Shown here: piece by piece, positions 44,375 through 53,797 of the stretch
How positions within the stretch are numbered: position 1 is the first letter of the stretch
How the letters are laid out: each line of letters starts with the position of its first letter
DNA from: Kluyvera intermedia
Lineage (GTDB): Bacteria > Pseudomonadota > Gammaproteobacteria > Enterobacterales > Enterobacteriaceae
Length of the DNA stretch: 64,000 nt
Direction of reading: 5' to 3'
Assembly (NCBI RefSeq): GCF_034424175.1
Contig: NZ_CP139986.1
Location: 4,216,001-4,280,000, forward strand
Translations under genes and position numbers: made by a program
The notes under the pieces: model-generated
The model's input: the letters and a program-made list of their open reading frames with translations, nothing else
What the model was told of the DNA's origin: nothing
The model's database searches: none

Positions 44375-44920
44375 TTAAAGCTGAATAAAATGTTCGCGGT
44401 AGTAGGCCAGTTCCGCCACTGACTCACGGATATCATCCATCGCCTGGTGGGTGCCCTGTTTTTTGAAGCCAGGTAAAATTTCCGGTTTCCAGCGACGCGC
44501 CAGCTCTTTTAAGGTGCTCACGTCCAGATAGCGATAGTGGAAGTAGGATTCCAGCTCCGGCATGTATTTAAACAAGAAGCGACGATCCTGCCCGATGCTG
44601 TTCCCGCAAATCGGTGATTTACCTTCTGGCACCCACTTTTTCAGAAACTCCAGCGTCGCCAGTTCGGCTTCACGATCGCCCTGAGTACTGGCCTTCACGC
44701 GCTCAACCAGCCCGCTACCGGTATGGGTACGCACGTTCCAGTCATCCATCAGCGCCAATTGGGCATCTGATTGATGGACGGCAATCGTTGGCCCTTCCGC
44801 CAGAATATTGAGCTGCGCATCGGTCACCAGCGTGGCAATTTCGATAATGCGATCGTGCTCGGGATTCAGGCCGGTCATCTCCAGATCGATCCAAATCAGG
44901 TTGTTTTCATCTGCACTCAT
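44375..44920 (-). CDS. orn: Oligoribonuclease
   Basis: 181 residues, DEDDh exonuclease: IDLEMTGLNPEHD (Asp, Glu), GNSIGQDRRF (Asp) and the HQAMDDIRES end (His, Asp). It degrades 2-5 nt RNA and pGpG and is essential in E. coli. The ATG at 44918-44920 matches E. coli; a GTG four codons upstream overlaps the ribosome binding site GGTGGAA. Confidence 0.98.
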   Translation of the reverse strand: MSADENNLIWIDLEMTGLNPEHDRIIEIATLVTDAQLNILAEGPTIAVHQSDAQLALMDDWNVRTHTGSGLVERVKASTQGDREAELATLEFLKKWVPEGKSPICGNSIGQDRRFLFKYMPELESYFHYRYLDVSTLKELARRWKPEILPGFKKQGTHQAMDDIRESVAELAYYREHFIQL

Positions 44921-45036
44921 GTTATTTTCCACCCTTCTGTCTGACCTGCCGCAACAAGACGCGACGGGTTAACTAGTATTAATTAGCGTGTATCATAGAG
45001 GTTTTGCCCAGCACGGGCGACCAGGAGTCAGCACGA

Positions 45037-46092
45037 TTGAGTAAAAATAAACTCTCCAAAGGTCAGCAGCGTCGCGTATCAGCTAACCACCAGCGCCGCT
45101 TAACCACCACAAAAGAGAAGCCCGATTTCGACGATAACCTGTTTGGCGAAGCCGCCGAAGGGATCGTCATTAGCCGCTTCGGTATGCACGCCGACGTGGA
45201 ATCCGCCGATGGCGAAACCCACCGCTGCAATATCCGTCGCACCATTCGCTCACTGGTTACCGGCGACCGCGTCGTCTGGCGTCCAGGTAAAGCTGCCGCG
45301 GAAGGCGTAAGAGTCAAAGGTATCGTTGAAGCGGTACACGAACGCAAGTCGGTTCTGACGCGTCCGGACTTTTATGACGGCGTGAAGCCCATCGCTGCCA
45401 ATATCGATCAAATTGTCATTGTGTCCGCTATTTTGCCAGAGCTGTCGCTGAATATTATCGACCGTTACCTCGTGGCTTGCGAAACGCTCGACGTAGAACC
45501 GCTGCTAGTATTGAATAAAATTGACCTGCTTGATGAAGAGGGCATGGCATTCGTCAACGAGCAGATGGATATCTACCGCAATATCGGTTATCGCGTCCTG
45601 ATGGCTTCCAGCCATACTCAGGATGGCTTAAAGCCACTGGAAGAAGCGCTGACGAACCGAATCAGTATCTTTGCAGGGCAGTCTGGGGTCGGTAAATCCA
45701 GCTTGCTCAACGCTCTGCTGGGGCTCTCCGACGACAGCATCCTGACCAACGACGTTTCTAACGTCTCCGGTCTGGGGCAGCACACCACCACGGCGGCGCG
45801 TCTGTATCACTTCCCACACGGCGGCGACGTGATTGACTCCCCGGGCGTGCGTGAATTTGGTTTGTGGCACCTTGAGCCGGAACAAGTGACCAATGGATTT
45901 GTCGAATTCCATGACTATCTTGGCCTGTGCAAATATCGCGACTGTAAGCACGACAACGATCCCGGCTGCGCCATTCGTGAAGCCGTTGAGAACGGCAAGA
46001 TTGCTGAATCACGTTTTGAGCATTACCACCACATTCTGGACAGTATGTCGCAGGTAAAAACGCGTAAAAACTTTTCAGATACCGATAAATGA
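45037..46092 (+). CDS. rsgA: Ribosome small-subunit-dependent GTPase RsgA
   Basis: 351 residues. N-terminal OB fold; circularly permuted GTPase with NKIDLL (G4) ahead of GQSGVGKSSL (G1) and DSPGVREFG (G3); C-terminal zinc site in CKYRDCKHDNDPGC. It checks late 30S assembly. The start is TTG at 45037 (MSKNKLSKGQQRR), with AGGAG nine bases upstream, as in E. coli; a frame-open ATG-like start further up is not conserved. Divergent from orn. Confidence 0.96.
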   Translation: MSKNKLSKGQQRRVSANHQRRLTTTKEKPDFDDNLFGEAAEGIVISRFGMHADVESADGETHRCNIRRTIRSLVTGDRVVWRPGKAAAEGVRVKGIVEAVHERKSVLTRPDFYDGVKPIAANIDQIVIVSAILPELSLNIIDRYLVACETLDVEPLLVLNKIDLLDEEGMAFVNEQMDIYRNIGYRVLMASSHTQDGLKPLEEALTNRISIFAGQSGVGKSSLLNALLGLSDDSILTNDVSNVSGLGQHTTTAARLYHFPHGGDVIDSPGVREFGLWHLEPEQVTNGFVEFHDYLGLCKYRDCKHDNDPGCAIREAVENGKIAESRFEHYHHILDSMSQVKTRKNFSDTDK

Positions 46093-46159
46093 GAACTATG
46101 ATTTTGCCGACTGACATTCTGGCTAACAATCGCTAGAATCGGCCGCTTTTCTCATTAAG

Positions 46160-46180
46160 ATCCGACGTTCGGCGTCGGAT
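46160..46180 (+). other. UUCGG-loop hairpin in the rsgA-psd gap
   Basis: ATCCGACG-TTCGG-CGTCGGAT, a perfect 8-bp stem 33 bases before the psd start. No T-tract follows. It may be an mRNA structure in the psd leader or the 3' end of rsgA mRNA. The gap also has the strong ribosome binding site GGAGG for psd. Confidence 0.6.
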
Positions 46181-46212
46181 CAGGAACGACACATATTGGC
46201 CTGGAGGCTACC

Positions 46213-47265
46213 TTGTTAAACTCGTTTAAACTTTCACTGCAATACATTCTGCCTAAACTGTGGCTTACGCGTCTCGCAGGCTGGGGTGCAAGCAAACGAG
46301 CGGGATGGCTGACCAAACTGGTTATCGATCTGTTCGTGAAATTCTACAAGGTCGATATGAACGAGGCGCAGAAGCCGGATACCGCCAGCTATCGCACCTT
46401 CAACGATTTCTTTGTTCGTCCGCTGCGTGATGAAGTGCGTCCACTCAACACCGATCCAAGCGTCCTGGTGATGCCAGCCGACGGTGTTATTAGCCAGTTA
46501 GGTGCGATCGAAGGCGACAAAATTCTGCAGGCGAAAGGCCACAATTACTCGCTAGAAGCCCTGTTGGCCGGTAACTACATCATGGCTGACCTGTTCCGTA
46601 ACGGGACATTCGCCACGACCTACCTGTCACCGCGCGACTATCACCGTGTGCATATGCCGTGTAACGGTATCCTGCGTGAGATGATTTACGTACCAGGCGA
46701 TCTGTTCTCCGTAAACCACCTGACTGCACAAAATGTACCGAACCTGTTTGCCCGTAACGAGCGCGTCATCTGCCTGTTCGATACTGAGTTTGGCCCAATG
46801 GCACAGATTCTGGTTGGCGCGACGATTGTCGGCAGTATTGAAACCGTTTGGGCTGGCACCATCACCCCGCCACGTGAAGGCGTGATTAAGCGCTGGACCT
46901 ACCCTGCGGGCGACCAGGAGGGTTCAATCGCTCTGCTGAAAGGTCAGGAAATGGGCCGCTTCAAGCTGGGTTCCACGGTTATTAACCTGTTTGCACCGGG
47001 CAAAGTGAAGCTGGCTGAGCAGCTGCAAAACCTCTCTGTGACCAAACTGGGTGAGCCGCTGGCTATCTCTACCGAAGCCGTCGTAGAACCAGAAGTGGTC
47101 GCCGAACCAGAAGTTGTGGTTGCGCCGGAAGTGGTCGTCGAACCGGAAATGGTGGCTGAACCAGAAGTCGTCGCTGAGCCGGTTATTATCGTTGAACCAG
47201 TTGAAGAAAAAGTTATCGAACAGAAGGTCGCACCACTGACCGACGATAAAAAAGAGCAAAGTTAA
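46213..47265 (+). CDS. psd: Phosphatidylserine decarboxylase proenzyme
   Basis: 350 residues, TTG start (MLNSFKLSLQYILP) after TGGAGGC, as in E. coli. The LGST self-cleavage site in GRFKLGSTVINLF (about Ser254) makes the pyruvoyl group. It converts phosphatidylserine to phosphatidylethanolamine at the inner membrane. The tail after about residue 287 is longer than in E. coli (322 aa): seven Val/Ala-Glu-Pro-Glu/Val units (EPEVVAEPEVVVAPEVVVEP) encoded by 47080-47203. Followed by mscM after 21 bp. Confidence 0.96.
   Translation: MLNSFKLSLQYILPKLWLTRLAGWGASKRAGWLTKLVIDLFVKFYKVDMNEAQKPDTASYRTFNDFFVRPLRDEVRPLNTDPSVLVMPADGVISQLGAIEGDKILQAKGHNYSLEALLAGNYIMADLFRNGTFATTYLSPRDYHRVHMPCNGILREMIYVPGDLFSVNHLTAQNVPNLFARNERVICLFDTEFGPMAQILVGATIVGSIETVWAGTITPPREGVIKRWTYPAGDQEGSIALLKGQEMGRFKLGSTVINLFAPGKVKLAEQLQNLSVTKLGEPLAISTEAVVEPEVVAEPEVVVAPEVVVEPEMVAEPEVVAEPVIIVEPVEEKVIEQKVAPLTDDKKEQS
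47080..47203 (+). repeat. Tandem EPEVV-coding repeats in psd
   Basis: Seven imperfect 15-18-bp units of the type GTGGTCGCCGAACCAGAA encode the acidic Pro/Val tail of Psd. Such a tract can change length by slippage. Confidence 0.85.
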
Positions 47266-47286
47266 TTACTGAAAAAGGGTTTTGAT

Positions 47287-50200
47287 GTGCGCCTGATTAT
47301 CACGTTACTGATGGCCTGGTGCCTCAGCCAGGGGGCGTACGCAGCGACGGCCCCCAACGCCCGACAAATCGCCCAAGAACTGGAACAGGCGAAAGCGGCC
47401 AAGCCCGCTCAGCCTGAAACCGTCGAGGCACTACAAAATGCACTGACCGCGCTTGAGGAGCAAAAAGGCTCCCTCGAGCGCGCCGCTCAGTATCAGCAAG
47501 TCATCGATAACTTCGCCAAACTCTCCCAGACGCTGCGCAACCAGCTAAATAATCTGCGCGATGAACCTCGCCCTGCACCAGAAGGCATGAGCTCAGATGC
47601 GCTAAACCAGGAGATTTTGCAGGTTAGCAGCCAGCTGCTAGAAAAAAGTCGCATTGCTCAACAGGAACAAGAGCGCGCACGCGATATTGCCGATTCTGTT
47701 AATCAGTTGCCACAGCAGCAAACCGACGCCCGCCGCCAGTTGAATGACGTGGAGCGCCGTATCGGCACGACGCCGGGCAATACACCGCTGGCGCAAGCGC
47801 AGGCCCTCAGTCTCCAGGCCGAATCCAGTAAACTTAAAGCGTTGGTTGATGAGCTAGAGCTGGCACAGTTATCGGCAAATAACCGCCAGGAGCTGTCACG
47901 TATGCGTTCTGAGCTGGCGCAAAAGCAGAGCGAGCAGCTCGACGCCTACTTGCAAGCACTACGTAATCAGTTGAACAGCCAGCGCCAGCGCGAAGCGGAA
48001 CGGGCGCTGGAAAGCACCGAACTGTTGGCAGAGAACAGTGAGAACCTACCGGCAGGGATCGTTAACCAGTTTAAAATTAACCGTGAACTGTCACAGGCGC
48101 TGAACCAGCAAGCTCAGCGCATGGATCTCGTCGCCTCTCAGCAGCGTCAAGCAACCAACCAGACCCTTCAGGTGCGTCAGGCACTCAATACCCTACGCGA
48201 ACAGTCCCAGTGGCTCGGCGCTTCGAATCTGCTAGGCGAAGCGTTACGCGCCCAGGTTTCACGTCTGCCAGAGATGCCAAAGCCACAGCAACTGGACACA
48301 GAAATGGCGCAACTTCGCGTTCATCGTCTGCGTTATGAAGACCTGCTGAATAAACAGCCGCAGTTGCGGCAGATTAATCAGGTTGACGGCCAGCCGCTCA
48401 CCAGTGAGCAGAATCGTATTCTTGAGGCGCAACTGCGGACTCAACGCGAGCTACTCAATTCACTGCTGCAGGGTGGTGACACGCTGATCCTCGAGTTAAC
48501 CAAGCTGAAGGTTTCCAACAGCCAGTTGGAAGATGCGCTCAAAGAGGTTAACGAAGCCACACACCGCTACCTGTTCTGGACGTCAGATGTGCGCCCTATC
48601 GACTTCAGCTGGCCGCTGGAGATCGTGCAAGACCTACGCCGCCTGATCTCACTGGACACCTTCAGTCAGCTTGGCAAAGCCAGCATGATGATGCTCACCA
48701 GCCGCCAGACATTGCTGCCGCTGTTTGCCGCTCTACTGCTGGTCGGTTTTAGCATTAGCTCACGTAAGCACTTCACGCGCTTCCTCGAGCGCTGTAGCGC
48801 GCGGGTAGGCAAAGTTACCCAGGATCACTTCTGGCTCACGATGCGCACCGTATTCTGGTCGATTCTGGTGGCATCACCGCTACCGGTACTGTGGGCCACG
48901 CTGGGTTACGGTCTTCAGGAGGCCTGGCCGTTCCCGCTTGCCGTAGCGATCGGCGATGGCGTCACCGCCACCGTGCCGCTGCTGTGGGTGGTGATGATCT
49001 GCGCCACCTTTGCGCGCACCAACGGTCTGTTTATCGTTCACTTCGGCTGGCCGCAAAATCGCGTCGCCCGTGCCATGCGCTATTACCTGATGAGCATTGG
49101 GCTTATCGTGCCGCTGATAATGGCGCTGATCATGTTCGATAACCTCAACGACCGCGAGTTCTCAGCATCGCTAGGCAGACTTTGCTTTATGTTGATCTGC
49201 GGAGCATTGGCGATTGTCACGCTCAGTCTCAAGCGCGCGGGAATTCCTTTGTATCTCGACAAAGAAGGCAACGGCGACAACCGGGTTAACAGCATGCTGT
49301 GGAACCTGATGATTGGCGCACCGCTGGTCGCCATTTTTGCTGCCGCCGTCGGCTACCTCGCCACCTCACAAGCGCTGCTGGCACGCCTTGAGACATCGGT
49401 CGCCATCTGGTTCCTGCTGTTGGTGATTTACCACGTCATCCGCCGCTGGATGTTAATTCAGCGCCGCCGACTGGCGTTTGAACGCGCCAAAAACAAGCGT
49501 GCTGAGATGCTGGCGCACCGCGCCCGTGGCGAAGAAGAGCCGCATCCGTCGAGCCTTGAAGGTGCGGCAGAAATGGAAGTCAGTGAGGTGAATCTCGATA
49601 CCATCAGCGAACAATCGTTGCGGCTGGTACGGTCAATACTGATGCTGGTCGCACTGGTATCCGTGATTATTCTGTGGTCGGAAATTCACTCAGCGTTCGG
49701 CTTCCTTGAGAACATCTCGCTGTGGGACGTAACCTCAACCGTACAGGGCGTTGAGAGCATTGAGCCTATCACCCTCGGTGCCGTGTTGATTGCGATTTTG
49801 GTGTTGATTATCACCACCCAGCTTGTCCGTAACTTACCCGCGCTACTCGAGCTTGCCATCCTACAACATCTGTCGCTGACGCCGGGTACCGGCTATGCCA
49901 TTACCACCATCACCAAATATCTGCTGCTGCTGATCGGTGGGCTGGTCGGATTCTCGATGATTGGTATTGAATGGGCGAAGTTACAGTGGCTAGTCGCGGC
50001 GCTGGGTGTCGGGTTGGGCTTTGGCTTGCAGGAGATATTCGCCAACTTTATCTCTGGTCTGATTATTCTGTTTGAGAAACCCATTCGTATCGGCGATACG
50101 GTCACCATCCGAGACCTGACCGGCAGCGTGACGAAAATTAACACCCGCGCCACCACTATCAGCGACTGGGACCGTAAGGAGATAATCGTGCCGAATAAAG

Positions 50201-50607
50201 CGTTTATCACCGAGCAGTTTATCAACTGGTCTCTGTCGGATTCGGTCACCCGCGTGGTGTTAAGTATTCCAGCACCGTCTGATGCCAATAGCGAAGAGGT
50301 GGCGCAGATCCTGCTCACCGCAGCGCACCGTTGCTCGCTGGTCATCGATACCCCGCCGCCGGAAGCTTTCCTCGTGGATTTACAACAGGGCATTCAGATC
50401 TTCGAGCTGCGTATCTATGCCGCCGAGATGGGTCACCGTATGCCGCTGCGTCACGAGCTGCACCAGTTGATTCTGGCCGGTTTCCGCCAGCACGGTATCG
50501 ATATGCCGTTCCCACCGTTCCAGATGCGTCTGGAAAGCCTGAATGGCAAGAAAACGTCGAATACGTTGTCATCGGCGGGAAGAACACGCCAGCCGGGAAG
50601 TTTGTAA
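47287..50607 (+). CDS. mscM: Mechanosensitive channel of miniconductance MscM (YjeP)
   Basis: 1106 residues. Signal peptide (MRLIITLLMAWCLSQGAYAA), a long Gln/Glu-rich periplasmic coiled-coil region (about 25-440), eleven or so membrane helices (about 460-900) and an MscS core with the pore helix GVGLGFGLQEIFANFISGL and KPIRIGDTVTI. It releases solutes on hypo-osmotic shock. GTG start at 47287, as in E. coli. Probably co-transcribed with psd; a BIME follows. Confidence 0.97.
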   Translation: MRLIITLLMAWCLSQGAYAATAPNARQIAQELEQAKAAKPAQPETVEALQNALTALEEQKGSLERAAQYQQVIDNFAKLSQTLRNQLNNLRDEPRPAPEGMSSDALNQEILQVSSQLLEKSRIAQQEQERARDIADSVNQLPQQQTDARRQLNDVERRIGTTPGNTPLAQAQALSLQAESSKLKALVDELELAQLSANNRQELSRMRSELAQKQSEQLDAYLQALRNQLNSQRQREAERALESTELLAENSENLPAGIVNQFKINRELSQALNQQAQRMDLVASQQRQATNQTLQVRQALNTLREQSQWLGASNLLGEALRAQVSRLPEMPKPQQLDTEMAQLRVHRLRYEDLLNKQPQLRQINQVDGQPLTSEQNRILEAQLRTQRELLNSLLQGGDTLILELTKLKVSNSQLEDALKEVNEATHRYLFWTSDVRPIDFSWPLEIVQDLRRLISLDTFSQLGKASMMMLTSRQTLLPLFAALLLVGFSISSRKHFTRFLERCSARVGKVTQDHFWLTMRTVFWSILVASPLPVLWATLGYGLQEAWPFPLAVAIGDGVTATVPLLWVVMICATFARTNGLFIVHFGWPQNRVARAMRYYLMSIGLIVPLIMALIMFDNLNDREFSASLGRLCFMLICGALAIVTLSLKRAGIPLYLDKEGNGDNRVNSMLWNLMIGAPLVAIFAAAVGYLATSQALLARLETSVAIWFLLLVIYHVIRRWMLIQRRRLAFERAKNKRAEMLAHRARGEEEPHPSSLEGAAEMEVSEVNLDTISEQSLRLVRSILMLVALVSVIILWSEIHSAFGFLENISLWDVTSTVQGVESIEPITLGAVLIAILVLIITTQLVRNLPALLELAILQHLSLTPGTGYAITTITKYLLLLIGGLVGFSMIGIEWAKLQWLVAALGVGLGFGLQEIFANFISGLIILFEKPIRIGDTVTIRDLTGSVTKINTRATTISDWDRKEIIVPNKAFITEQFINWSLSDSVTRVVLSIPAPSDANSEEVAQILLTAAHRCSLVIDTPPPEAFLVDLQQGIQIFELRIYAAEMGHRMPLRHELHQLILAGFRQHGIDMPFPPFQMRLESLNGKKTSNTLSSAGRTRQPGSL

Positions 50608-50639
50608 GCGCAACGATCTGTCGCAACAGGTAGGCCTGA

Positions 50640-50752
50640 AAGCTGCGCGCCATCAGGCACAACCCTGCAGATTGCCGGATGGCGGCTTCGCCTTATCCGG
50701 CCTGCGTAAACTGTAGCCCGGACGAGGTGCGCAAGCACCGACGCCGGGCTAC
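50640..50752. repeat. BIME with three REP-like units downstream of mscM
   Basis: Contains GCGCGCCATCAGGC, then ATTGCCGGATGGCGGCTTCG...ATCCGGCCTGCG, then TGTAGCCCGGACGAGG...CGACGCCGGGCTACC. Lies between convergent mscM and yjeM. Confidence 0.85.
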
Positions 50753-50783
50753 CTTCCTGCCAGATCCCCTGCGGCATTCAACA

Positions 50784-52286
50784 TTACTCCGCCGCCAACT
50801 CCGGTTGGCGGTTAATGCGGCGGTGATAGTTCTCATAAATCGCCATCGCCAACAGCGAGAAGAAGATCGGCCCACCGACCATCCATAGCGCGCTGCTCCA
50901 GTCACCCGCATCAATCACCGGCTGAATCACGGTAAAGATGTTGGCAAAAGTCACCACTAAAACCACCACCGTCGTTGCCAGCCATGTAGATGCCTTGGTT
51001 TTAAACATCACAAATGGACGTTCGAGATCCATTTTGGCTTTAAAGAACGGGAAGGCCAGCGCCAGGAACAGATATGGCAGGGTCATTGAGACATTCGCCA
51101 TCAACGTCAGCTTGTTGTAAAACGCTGAAGCGGTATCACCGCCAAAAGAGACCAGCAGAATAAACAAGCTCACCAACGCACACTGCATCCACATTGCCGT
51201 AGATGGCATACCGTTTTCATTGAGACGGGTCATCGACGCCGGCCACAACGCTTTTGGCGTGCCCTGAATAATCGCCTTCAGCGGCGAGTAGCTTAAGGTG
51301 AAAAACGCGCCGGTATAGGCGAGGAACATCGACAGCCCGGTGATACGCGCAAACCATACGCCCACCGTGGCAGCCACTTCAGGCGGCAGGTGCAAAGCAT
51401 TGCCAAGCGTGGTGCCCAGACTGGTCATCAGCACGTAGGTAATATTGCCAAGGTTAACCGAATGGTCGCTTAAAATTTGCTGCCAATTAGTACTCACACC
51501 CCACAAGAATATGGCGAGTGAATAACCAATCGAAATAACAATCGCGGCAAAGATAATACCTTTGGCAAAGTTCTTTTCCGGTTTATCAGTTTTGTCCACC
51601 AGACCACCGACAGCTTCAATACCGCCGTAAGCGAAAATGGCAAATACCACAAACGATAATACCGCCAGCCCGGATTGATAACCCGGATTCGGCGAGGCGG
51701 TGAAATTAATCGGCTGTGCGAAGTGGCCGCCGTTTAATAACAAAATGGCAATACTCACTAACAATAAAACTAAATTCAGACACATAACGGCAATGCCGCC
51801 CACGGCGGTAATTCGGGCAATTTTATTAATTCCTTTTGCCGCAACCGTTGTGACTAACACCATCCACACGACCGCTAACAGCCCGACCACCTGCGTGGAG
51901 GCCAGCCCCGCAAAGCCCCAGTGTTGGGTCATGTCTGTGCCAAATAAGAAGGTCGAGAACGGAACCCATACTTTCGCTGAGGTGCTTACCATCCAGATAA
52001 CGTAGGAGGAGAACCACATAAAGGTGCCAATAAATGCGTAGCGCGGGCCGACGCTATTATTCATCCACGAATAGATACCGCCCTCTTCCTTACGGTAGGC
52101 AGATCCCATTTCAGCCATCATTAAGGCGAATGGAATAAAGAATAAAAGCGCGGAAAATATATACCAGGTGATGGCGCTATATCCCATCAGGTAAAACGCG
52201 GAGGGGCTATTGGCAAAACCAAAAACTGAGGTAAATATCATGAGAATGAGGCCAATAAGGCTCATCTTTTTTATTGATTGGGTCAT
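50784..52286 (-). CDS. yjeM: APC-family amino acid/polyamine permease YjeM
   Basis: 500 residues, the E. coli length; about twelve helices, with the conserved GLILMIFTSVFGFANSPSAF at the start and FAIFAYGGIEAVGGLVDKT in the middle. The substrate is unproven (APC superfamily, GGA/GadC-like group). The ATG at 52284-52286 follows GGATGG and matches E. coli; 39 codons of upstream open frame are not conserved. Confidence 0.93.
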   Translation of the reverse strand: MTQSIKKMSLIGLILMIFTSVFGFANSPSAFYLMGYSAITWYIFSALLFFIPFALMMAEMGSAYRKEEGGIYSWMNNSVGPRYAFIGTFMWFSSYVIWMVSTSAKVWVPFSTFLFGTDMTQHWGFAGLASTQVVGLLAVVWMVLVTTVAAKGINKIARITAVGGIAVMCLNLVLLLVSIAILLLNGGHFAQPINFTASPNPGYQSGLAVLSFVVFAIFAYGGIEAVGGLVDKTDKPEKNFAKGIIFAAIVISIGYSLAIFLWGVSTNWQQILSDHSVNLGNITYVLMTSLGTTLGNALHLPPEVAATVGVWFARITGLSMFLAYTGAFFTLSYSPLKAIIQGTPKALWPASMTRLNENGMPSTAMWMQCALVSLFILLVSFGGDTASAFYNKLTLMANVSMTLPYLFLALAFPFFKAKMDLERPFVMFKTKASTWLATTVVVLVVTFANIFTVIQPVIDAGDWSSALWMVGGPIFFSLLAMAIYENYHRRINRQPELAAE

Positions 52287-52456
52287 TTGACCATCCCTTA
52301 CTCTGGACTGTTTTTTTAACATATCGAGCGGCATCGCGCGGCAGGCTTGTATCGGCAAGGCAGCGGAAATCGACGCGAGAAATTGCTGGCAGGATGATAG
52401 CAAATAGCCAGACGAATCTTGTGGCCATAAGAGGGAATTTTGAAATTAAAAACTAG

Positions 52457-52481
52457 AAAATGGCGCAATTTGCGCCATTTT
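52457..52481. terminator. Bidirectional terminator after epmA
   Basis: AAAATGGCGC-AATTT-GCGCCATTTT, a perfect 10-bp stem with A/T flanks. It lies 28 bases past the epmA stop (minus strand). Confidence 0.82.
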
Positions 52482-52508
52482 ATGTTGCATAATTGTATGC
52501 AATCAGGC

Positions 52509-53486
52509 TTATGCCCGATCCACGCTGAACGCCAATACGTCCGACAGTTGTTCAGCGCCTAACGCCAGCATGACCAGACGATCAACGCCCAGGGCTACAC
52601 CGGAACAGTCTGGTAAACCCGCCGCCAACGCATCCAGTAGATTCTGGTCGATAGGCTGTGCCGGGAGACCACGCGCTACGCGCTTGCGGTTATCCTGCTC
52701 AAAGCGCTGCTGCTGTTCGCGGGCGTCGGTCAGTTCATGGAAGCCATTCGCCAGCTCAATCCCTTTGAAGTAAACCTCAAAACGCTCGGCTACGCGGTGA
52801 TCTTCAGCGCTAATCTGCGCAAGCGAAGCCTGGCTTGCCGGGAAGTGGTAAACAAACGTCGGCTTGTCTTTGCCGATATGCGGCTCAACGCCCATCGCAA
52901 ACAACAGTTGTAGCAAGGTATCGCGGTCTTCTTCGGTATCGGCGATGTTGCTCAAATCAAGCTTTGCCGCCACTTCACGTAGCTGGGTTTTGTCCGCTGA
53001 CAGCGGGTCAATTTCCAGGTGACGCTGGAACGCCTGCTGATAAGAGAGGCTTTCAGCGGGCTGGGTTTCCAGCACCTGCTGCAACAGATCATCGACTTCG
53101 TTAATCAGACGATACATGTCGAAGTGCGGTCGATACCACTCCAGCATAGTGAACTCTGGATTGTGGTGACGCCCCATCTCTTCGTTACGGAAGCTTCGGC
53201 ACAGCTGGAATACCGGGCCACAGCCCGCTGCCAGCAGGCGCTTCATATGGTATTCCGGGCTGGTCATCAGATACAGATTCATGCCCTGGGAATGCCCCGG
53301 GCCAACAAAGCGAGTCTCAAACGGGACTAAATGGACGTCTGTCACCGTTGCCTGGCTCATACAAGGCGTCTCCACCTCCAGTACACCGCGGTCGGCAAAG
53401 AAACGACGAATTTCCGCCATCAGCGCCGCGCGTTTTAACAGGTTAGGGATGGATGCGCTCGGCTGCCAGGTTGCCGTCTCGCTCAT
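52509..53486 (-). CDS. epmA: EF-P--(R)-beta-lysine ligase EpmA (PoxA/GenX)
   Basis: 325 residues, class II lysyl-tRNA-synthetase-like core: motif 2 FRNEEMGRHHNPEFTMLEWY and motif 3 GVALGVDRLVMLALG. It lacks the N-terminal tRNA-binding domain and instead attaches beta-lysine to EF-P Lys34. Its partners epmB and efp are 7-8 kb downstream. The ATG at 53484-53486 matches E. coli; 15 codons upstream extend into the frd promoter region. Confidence 0.98.
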   Translation of the reverse strand: MSETATWQPSASIPNLLKRAALMAEIRRFFADRGVLEVETPCMSQATVTDVHLVPFETRFVGPGHSQGMNLYLMTSPEYHMKRLLAAGCGPVFQLCRSFRNEEMGRHHNPEFTMLEWYRPHFDMYRLINEVDDLLQQVLETQPAESLSYQQAFQRHLEIDPLSADKTQLREVAAKLDLSNIADTEEDRDTLLQLLFAMGVEPHIGKDKPTFVYHFPASQASLAQISAEDHRVAERFEVYFKGIELANGFHELTDAREQQQRFEQDNRKRVARGLPAQPIDQNLLDALAAGLPDCSGVALGVDRLVMLALGAEQLSDVLAFSVDRA

Positions 53487-53656
53487 GTTTTTTTCTCCGA
53501 TTTCAGACAAGGGCACGAAGTCTACCCTCAAGCATCACATGACACAAATTTTGCCCAGCAATTTCCCGCAGGACAGGAACGACAATTTCTCTAAGTAATT
53601 CCACAACGTAATTCATCAGCTACATTGATAAATAAAGCGCACATAACGATAAAAAA

Positions 53657-53698
53657 ATCGAACACGTCAAATTTCCCTGACGACCTCACGGGTATACT
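53657..53698 (+). promoter_or_regulatory. frdABCD promoter with FNR-like site
   Basis: TATACT at 53693-53698 is a good -10. The segment ATCGAACACGTCAA (53657-53670) corresponds to the position of the FNR site in the E. coli frd promoter and would be centred near -41, as for class II activation, but its left arm is a poor match to TTGAT. The rest of the 311-bp epmA-frdA gap holds no gene. Confidence 0.5.
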
Positions 53699-53797
53699 GC
53701 TTTACCCATAAAGGAGCAGTGGAAACGTTTTTACGCCAGGCTACCTGATATCCCCCGCGTAGCTTGTTGTGAAATAACAAAAATCTGGAGGAATGTC

